Shown one piece after another: positions 59,068 through 64,000 of a stretch of 64,000 bases of DNA. The stretch lies in the IMG/VR virus record IMGVR_UViG_3300027336_000001, positions 1 through 64,000 of that record; one strand, written 5' to 3'. The DNA comes from a virus. Position 1 is the first letter of the stretch; each line of letters begins with the position of its first letter. The notes below the pieces were generated by a model. It was given only the letters and a program-made list of their open reading frames with translations, was not told the origin of the DNA and did not search any database. The position numbers were made by a program, and so were the translations under genes.

Positions 59068-59304
59068 ATGAAATTGCTAGATCCAAGAGATGAATTTGAT
59101 AAATGTGTAGTAGGTGTTTTATATGATGCAGATTGTGCAGTCTATGACACAGAGTTAGTATTGGAAACATTCATGCGAATTAATGAATGGTCTTATGAAG
59201 AGGCATTGGAATGGTTTGAATACAATGTATTAAGATCCTTGCCATATTTTGAAGATGCACCTGTGTTTATGAATAAAGATTTTGATTTGGATTTAGATAA
59301 ATAA
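59068..59304 (+). CDS. Small acidic protein on the opposite strand
   Basis: The 78-residue protein (MKLLDPRDEFDKCVVGVLYD) is acidic and helical, with FMRINEWSYEEALEWFEYNV in the centre. It is a single plus-strand gene among minus-strand genes. I start at 59068; an earlier in-frame ATG (59020) is nearer the divergent gene. Ribosome binding site is weak (GAAAAAAATG). No family recognised. Confidence 0.5.
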   Translation: MKLLDPRDEFDKCVVGVLYDADCAVYDTELVLETFMRINEWSYEEALEWFEYNVLRSLPYFEDAPVFMNKDFDLDLDK

Positions 59305-59307
59305 TGA

Positions 59308-60681
59308 TTAGAAATAAAGTTTGGCATATTTTGCAATAGCCATTTTAACTTTATCAGCAGGTATATTGATCAATCTCTTTTTAAAATTAGGTGTAGTACT
59401 TTTCATTTTCCCATAGAAATCAATATTATATGTACCTAAATCATTTAAGAAGATACCTATATGTTCAACACCAACACCAAAAACAAGAGGAACTGAAAAA
59501 ATAATACCACCCATAGCTTTATTAGATCTAGCAATATGAGAACCATACATCATAGACTTAATTTTTTCTTCACCACCTAAAAGGTTAATAACATCATCAG
59601 CACCATTAATTACAGGATTTTCAAATTCGCCTGCTTTTCTACCAAATAAACTCCAATTTGGAGGAGTTGGTATTTGTTCAATTTTAGGTACTCGTAAAGA
59701 AAGACCTGTATGATATTCAACAGTAGAAAGCAATTTTTCTACAGGTACATCATTTTCACTACTCTTGACTTTACGATCAAATGTTTTTGAACTGAAAGGA
59801 CTATAAAACTTTAAATCATAGCTATCAGATCCATTAAGAGTAATCATAATCAAACCAATGCCTTTGCCTGTTCTAGGAATATGGATTTGAACACCATTAG
59901 GCATACCAACAAATTGTTTTGCACCTGCCATCATTTTTAAAGTTCTATTTCCACCTAACAGTTCAAGGATTTGATTGCCAATTTCATTAGAAGTTTTTTG
60001 AGTAGAAGCAGTACGACCACTATAAGCATTTTCCATAATCTCAAATAAAAGATTTTCTGCAGGCACATCTTTTAAACTCTTTTTAACATTAGGTGTTTTA
60101 CCTGCACCTAAAAAGTTTACATCATAACTTCCATTGTTATTTGCTAAGACATGGATGTAATAAATTTTATCGCCTTTACCATAAGGAAGTTGTCTAGGGA
60201 AAATAATTCCTTTATTTCCTGAAAGTATCTGAACAGAACCACCATTAGTGAAAGATTTGATATTATCTCTACCACCTAATAGTTCAAGGATTTGATTGCT
60301 AGTATCATTAGAAGTTTTTTGAGTAGATGCAGTACGATAGTAACCACGATACCATGCTCTTTCTGCATATGTTAGACCTTCCATAATCCAATCAGCAACA
60401 ACAAGAGTATCTTGAATTTGATTGTCCACTGTAATTAGGTATTCATTTCTAGTATCTTCTATGGTTTCTTGTGGATCATTAGATGTAATCATTAAATTCA
60501 CTAGAACAGACATTCCCATATCTACAGGTCTACTTTTAAATTCTAAAAGAAGTTCTAGTCCTGAGATTGTATGTACACCTGAAATAACACCACCATTTTG
60601 AATTTTAAATTTCCATTCGTTTTTGGTTTTTTTTGTTAAAATGCTGATGAGCATTTTTAAAAAAGAAATCATGTTTAACAT
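59308..60681 (-). CDS. Virion-like protein with three tandem domain repeats
   Basis: The 457-residue protein has an N-terminal unit (about 1-115) and three repeats of about 90-105 residues. Each contains an [IV]-[IL]-x-L-L-G-G motif, a beta strand run of the I-x-F/H-x-P type, a strand ending in F-[LY]-[GS], then a V/I-P-[AV]-[ED]-[NK] helix (VPAENLLFEI, VPVEKLLSTV, IPADKVKMAI). The linkers between repeats are also repeated (RTASTQKTSN twice). Duplicated domains suggest a structural or binding role. RBS AAGGAC. Confidence 0.65.
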   Translation of the reverse strand: MLNMISFLKMLISILTKKTKNEWKFKIQNGGVISGVHTISGLELLLEFKSRPVDMGMSVLVNLMITSNDPQETIEDTRNEYLITVDNQIQDTLVVADWIMEGLTYAERAWYRGYYRTASTQKTSNDTSNQILELLGGRDNIKSFTNGGSVQILSGNKGIIFPRQLPYGKGDKIYYIHVLANNNGSYDVNFLGAGKTPNVKKSLKDVPAENLLFEIMENAYSGRTASTQKTSNEIGNQILELLGGNRTLKMMAGAKQFVGMPNGVQIHIPRTGKGIGLIMITLNGSDSYDLKFYSPFSSKTFDRKVKSSENDVPVEKLLSTVEYHTGLSLRVPKIEQIPTPPNWSLFGRKAGEFENPVINGADDVINLLGGEEKIKSMMYGSHIARSNKAMGGIIFSVPLVFGVGVEHIGIFLNDLGTYNIDFYGKMKSTTPNFKKRLINIPADKVKMAIAKYAKLYF

Positions 60682-60738
60682 AATGTTAGTCCTTTTTTGA
60701 GAGTAGGTTTCATAATAAAAATATCTATAAAAAAAGTA

Positions 60739-61332
60739 TTAATGACTTTTAATAGCACCTTGAAATCTATGACTATCTTTTAAGAGTTCAGGTGAAACAC
60801 CTTTAGGAAATCCATAAAGTCTTTTAGATACATTTCCCATTTCACCTAATTGTCTTGAGTAATAACCATCACCTTCCCAATCAACAGGCTTACCTAAAAC
60901 TTTCTCAACAATTTCTTGATTGTCAATAAAAGGAACACCATGCTTTTGAGCAATATATTCTGTCTTTAAAGAAAGTTCAGCAAAGTAGCCTTGTTTATGC
61001 AAATAAGTAGCAATAGCTTCTTTAATAGCTTGTATTGCTTCAGGACTGCCATCATTGCCTGCAATACCTAATTTTTTGCCATGTGGTGTATCTGTCATGC
61101 TAATAAATAAATCAGCATATGGATCTTCATCAATATCTTTTAAAACAAAATCATCATATTTAAATAAAGTGTCTTGGTTTAAGTGCATACCAATAGACTT
61201 GTATGATTTCTCATACATATTCCAAATCTCATCTTTATCTTCAGGATGTTGTTTGATAACAGAAGTGTCAATATCCATAAACTTGTTTTTAATAAGATCT
61301 AGTTTAGCTTTTAAAATTCTTAATTTTCTCAT
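60739..61332 (-). CDS. Unidentified protein, possibly acetyltransferase-like fold
   Basis: The 197-residue protein begins MRKLRILKAKLDLIKNKF and continues with IWNMYEKSYKSIGMHLN, beta strands (DPYADLFISMTD and KKLGIAGNDGS), a helix (EAIQAIKEAIATYLHKQGYF) and a C-terminal GYYSRQLGEMGNVSKRLYGF. This pattern recalls a family of phage proteins with a GNAT-like arrangement, but the acetyl-CoA loop is not clear, so I leave it unnamed. RBS AAGG. Confidence 0.55.
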   Translation of the reverse strand: MRKLRILKAKLDLIKNKFMDIDTSVIKQHPEDKDEIWNMYEKSYKSIGMHLNQDTLFKYDDFVLKDIDEDPYADLFISMTDTPHGKKLGIAGNDGSPEAIQAIKEAIATYLHKQGYFAELSLKTEYIAQKHGVPFIDNQEIVEKVLGKPVDWEGDGYYSRQLGEMGNVSKRLYGFPKGVSPELLKDSHRFQGAIKSH

Positions 61333-61340
61333 GTGTTTAT

Positions 61341-61592
61341 CTACCTTGTTTGTTTTAAGAAAATGTTTTTAGCAATGTTAAGTTGTTTTTCAGCTTCAGC
61401 AATAGCTTTAAGTGCCTGTGGAATAGTGCCTAAAGATTGTTGAAAAGCAAGACCATATTGAAATTCAGAAGAAGGGATATTTTGTCTATCTTCTTGAAAT
61501 TCAATTTGGATTTCCATAATTTCATCCAGCATTTCATCAATACCATGAATAGCATTATCTACTTTAAGATTTCGTGCAAATCGTTTAAACAT
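61341..61592 (-). CDS. Small helical protein
   Basis: The 83-residue protein (MFKRFARNLKVDNAIHGIDE) is helical and charged with a Glu-rich centre (MLDEIMEIQIEFQEDR). It precedes the gene at 60739 in the same operon. RBS AAAGGAC. No family recognised; possibly a chaperone or small virion protein. Confidence 0.55.
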   Translation of the reverse strand: MFKRFARNLKVDNAIHGIDEMLDEIMEIQIEFQEDRQNIPSSEFQYGLAFQQSLGTIPQALKAIAEAEKQLNIAKNIFLKQTR

Positions 61593-61652
61593 CTTTACTA
61601 AGTCCTTTGTATTTTGTTTAATAGAGATTGTGCATATAAAAGGATTATAAAA

Positions 61653-62114
61653 ATGTATATCTACTTTGAAGATAAAGAACTTGCTTTAAATGCTCTAACA
61701 TACTGCACGGATAAAACAAACATCTTAAAACGATATGGTGACAGGTATCGTTTAAATGTATATGATTTAACTTTTAGAGAAAGGTCTAAATTCTTTTATC
61801 GTTTCTCTAAAAAGGAATATCTTAATTCTTTTAAGATAGATAAAGAAGACCATTCAAAGGTTATTGTTTTTCTGCCACATGATTTGCAATTTGCCATGTC
61901 TATATATAATGAAATACAATCTAAATATAAAGATAGAGAAGATGTAGTGGTGTTTATTAATCGCAAAGATACACCTGATTGTTTACAGCTAGTATTTCAT
62001 TCTAATAATGAAGATAAAGAAAGAAAAGCTATACTTAAGACAATAAATGAAGAAAATATTATGTATTTAAAAACTCGTTTAGGTATAACAGATGAAAGCA
62101 CAGAAGGATGTTAG
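61653..62114 (+). CDS. Unidentified protein
   Basis: The 153-residue protein begins MYIYFEDKELALNALTYCTD, followed by charged helical sequence and beta strands (VIVFLPHDLQFAMSIYNEIQ). ATG 61653 has AAAAGG 10 bases upstream; an earlier start at 61614 has none. Its stop overlaps the converging gene at 62111. No family recognised. Confidence 0.55.
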   Translation: MYIYFEDKELALNALTYCTDKTNILKRYGDRYRLNVYDLTFRERSKFFYRFSKKEYLNSFKIDKEDHSKVIVFLPHDLQFAMSIYNEIQSKYKDREDVVVFINRKDTPDCLQLVFHSNNEDKERKAILKTINEENIMYLKTRLGITDESTEGC

Positions 62115-62380
62115 CACATTAAAGTAGTATGCTTTCTTAAAAAAGCACCTAAAGTTTCTTTGTTAATGATCCAAGAGTTGCTAGGTTTGTATCGATATTC
62201 AAAACGAATAGAATATTTATTAGGCTGGTCTTTAATATCTGTGATAAAAATCTTATCATAAAATTCATTTACATCTGCAAGGTAGACGACCAAAGCATCT
62301 GATTCATTTTTGAGATTAGATACAAGAATATCTGAATGTTCAATATTATCATAAATGATTTCAAGCAATTCATTAATCAT
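62111..62380 (-). CDS. Small acidic protein
   Basis: The 89-residue acidic protein (MINELLEIIYDNIEHSDILV) has strand-like VVYLADVNEFYDKIFITDI and SIRFEYRYKPSNSWI. AAAGG precedes the ATG. It lies downstream of the helicase gene on the minus strand after a 156-base gap. No family recognised. Confidence 0.55.
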   Translation of the reverse strand: MINELLEIIYDNIEHSDILVSNLKNESDALVVYLADVNEFYDKIFITDIKDQPNKYSIRFEYRYKPSNSWIINKETLGAFLRKHTTLMC

Positions 62381-62432
62381 TTTAAATCCTTTGTTTAAGT
62401 TGGATATGCTTATAACAAAAGATTTAGATAGG

Positions 62433-62465
62433 TGACATAGTTTTTTGTGATACCTGCCTATGTCA
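62433..62465. repeat. Inverted repeat in the gap after the helicase
   Basis: TGACATAG (62433-62440) and CTATGTCA (62458-62465) pair perfectly over 8 bp with a 17-base loop. It lies in the 156-base gap between the helicase and the gene at 62380. No U-tract follows on either strand, so an intrinsic terminator is unlikely. An extended -10-like TGTTATAAG is seen on the minus strand near 62410. The rest of the gap shows nothing recognisable. Confidence 0.4.
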
Positions 62466-62536
62466 TACAGACGGAAAAGCTAATGGATACTAGCAATCAC
62501 AAAAAAATAGAATACTGATAATTTTTAAAAAAGCAA

Positions 62537-64000
62537 TTATTTTTCAAATACCATAGCATGAATAAGATTTGAAAAATCAAGAGAAGATGTCTTATCTTGA
62601 GATTCTTTTTGTGGAATACAGCCTTCTTCAATAAATCTTGATACAGGAACAGTAACATATTTCCAAGTTTTATTAGCTGAATCCCAAGTTCTCTTAACAT
62701 TAGTAGCAAGTACTCTAACAGAATCTTGACCACGAGTAAGAGCAACATAAGCTAATCGTCTTTCAGATGCTACTTCAGCTTCATGCTCTTTATCTGTCAT
62801 TTCTTCTTTTTTATCTCTTGGGAATTGACTAGAGAAAATGGTGGTTAGGTTTTTACATTCCAAACCTTTCCATTGGTGCATGGTGTCAATAAGCATACCT
62901 GTATTCTTTTCTTTAGCTTCAGCGACTTGAGTAATATATTTAGTAATTTCTTTCATCGCATCTCTTAAAGTAGTGATAGCTGGATTATCTCTAAAATTGA
63001 TAAGAGATTTCATAATATCTAAATCTGCTGATGTATCTTCAGCCTCCTCATCCTCTGCACCATCTGATCTAGTTTTTGGGAAAAAGGCTTCAGCGAAATC
63101 TCTAAGTTTTTCTCTTTGTGTTGCTCTATCAATCACCTTTTTTTGATCTTTTAACAGCAATAAAGAATTAAAACAATCTATAGGACTACCTGTAATTCGT
63201 CTAGCTTGTTTAAGAGTTCTAAGATAAACTTCAACATTTTTACGAACAGATGTTTCAGTGATAGGAAAATTATCCTCAGAAAGATCAGTTAAGAGATTAA
63301 CATTCTTTTTACTTTGCAATAAATCCCTAACAACAACATTGAAGTTCTTTTCACCTAAAAAGTAAGTGGGTCCTGTGTTATGCAAAGTTAAAACATAGTT
63401 ATTAAGTTCATCTACAGCAGAATCAGGCAAACTAATAAAATTTAGCCATTTGAATACATTCTTAAAATTGCTTTTCATTAAAGGATTGGTTTGTGATCGG
63501 AAAGGAATCTTTTCTTTTAATGCTTGCAATAAGAAAGGATATGCTTCTCTCTTAGATCTAGTAGCAACACCATAATCTTCTGCTTTTCCACCTAATTCAA
63601 TATGTGTTTTAATTTCTTCTATTAAGCGAATAGCATCACTATTAAAAGTAGTATCAGGTGTTACTTCATAATAAATAGAACCTGTGCCTTTAGCTGGAAC
63701 AGAAACACAAGTCATAGGAATTTGTTCATTATAAGAGATGAGTTTATTAGCAGTATCTACAATATCACCACCACTTCTAAAATTGGTAGGAATGATAGCA
63801 GTTTGGAAACCACCATTAAGAAGATCAGATTTACCAATAAATTCTTTAGGTGTAGCACCTCTAAATTCATAAATCGCTTGTTTATCATCACCAATCAAAA
63901 CATAAGATTCTGCTCTCATGCGACCATAAACTTTAGATTTAACATCAGGTTTATTTTGATCTTTCACAACGAGTTGCATTTCATCATCTGTATATTGCAT
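62537..64000 (-). CDS. UvrD/PcrA-type superfamily 1 DNA helicase, C-terminal part (truncated by window)
   Basis: 487 residues are visible and the N-terminus lies beyond the right edge, so the methionine at 64000 is not a true start. The segment has LIGDDKQAIYEFRGA (motif III), TNFRSGGDIVDTAN (motif IV-like), IDTMHQWKGLECKNL (motif V, Q-W-K-G-L) and ERRLAYVALTRGQDSVRVL (motif VI). The Walker A loop must be in the missing part. Function: ATP-driven 3'-to-5' unwinding in replication, recombination or repair. An acidic insert (DGAEDEEAEDTSAD) is unusual. Confidence 0.9.
   Translation of the reverse strand: MQYTDDEMQLVVKDQNKPDVKSKVYGRMRAESYVLIGDDKQAIYEFRGATPKEFIGKSDLLNGGFQTAIIPTNFRSGGDIVDTANKLISYNEQIPMTCVSVPAKGTGSIYYEVTPDTTFNSDAIRLIEEIKTHIELGGKAEDYGVATRSKREAYPFLLQALKEKIPFRSQTNPLMKSNFKNVFKWLNFISLPDSAVDELNNYVLTLHNTGPTYFLGEKNFNVVVRDLLQSKKNVNLLTDLSEDNFPITETSVRKNVEVYLRTLKQARRITGSPIDCFNSLLLLKDQKKVIDRATQREKLRDFAEAFFPKTRSDGAEDEEAEDTSADLDIMKSLINFRDNPAITTLRDAMKEITKYITQVAEAKEKNTGMLIDTMHQWKGLECKNLTTIFSSQFPRDKKEEMTDKEHEAEVASERRLAYVALTRGQDSVRVLATNVKRTWDSANKTWKYVTVPVSRFIEEGCIPQKESQDKTSSLDFSNLIHAMVFEK

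Overview
The window is a contiguous stretch of a large, strongly A+T-rich tailed double-stranded DNA bacteriophage (Caudoviricetes). The call rests on an ordered morphogenesis module: large terminase, portal, prohead protease, acidic coiled-coil scaffold-like protein, a decoration-like protein and the major capsid protein. It is supported by phage tRNAs, a lytic transglycosylase, many small overlapping genes with A/G-rich ribosome binding sites, and almost no intergenic space. I see no integrase, repressor or plasmid functions, so a virulent lifestyle is likely but not proven. The host cannot be named from this sequence. Both ends are cut inside minus-strand genes: a short 5' fragment at the left edge and a UvrD/PcrA-type helicase at the right edge.

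Layout. 1-3.1 kb (minus): two zincin-type metallopeptidase-like genes, each with a hairpin over its ribosome binding site. 3.2-17.3 kb (plus): packaging and head genes, interrupted on the minus strand by a Panacea/SocA-like (DUF4065) antitoxin-type gene and a small partner, and closed by a strong terminator after the major capsid gene. 17.4-23.8 kb (plus): LAGLIDADG homing endonuclease, then accessory genes that may be virion or host-takeover functions, including a Dps/ferritin-like fusion, a ParB-fold protein and a third zincin. 23.8-33.2 kb (mixed): zinc ribbon, DNA methyltransferase, thymidine kinase lacking its zinc cysteines, a sigma-70-like factor, and a lytic transglycosylase. 33.2-42.3 kb: zinc-finger protein, an aspartyl/asparaginyl-hydroxylase-like dioxygenase overlapping a QueC-like PP-loop enzyme, tRNA-Lys and tRNA-Glu with an unusual structured RNA, a flavodoxin-fold reductase, a nucleoside deoxyribosyltransferase-like enzyme and a short adenylosuccinate synthetase. 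42.3-62.4 kb (mostly minus): coiled-coil and membrane proteins, then a long run of likely virion proteins (one with a mini-intein, several paralogous pairs, an EF-hand protein), an orphan DNA methylase, a thermonuclease, and a GGCT plus Ntn-hydrolase pair.

How it may work together (inference). The sigma-like protein may direct late transcription from an AT-rich motif resembling TTTAATATCTTATTTATAAA, which precedes several minus-strand genes and a palindromic divergent site at 48.3 kb. At least six genes then carry an inverted repeat whose 3' arm contains the Shine-Dalgarno sequence, suggesting control of translation by transcript form. The nucleotide enzymes (thymidine kinase, deoxyribosyltransferase-like, PurA/PurZ-like, QueC-like, dioxygenase) suggest remodelling of the nucleotide pool or possible DNA base modification. 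A short tag, [RK]-[IVL]-A-S-x-[YL], recurs at the ends of many otherwise unrelated proteins and may mark virion proteins or a processing site.

Most functions are assigned by motif recognition alone; no database search was run.
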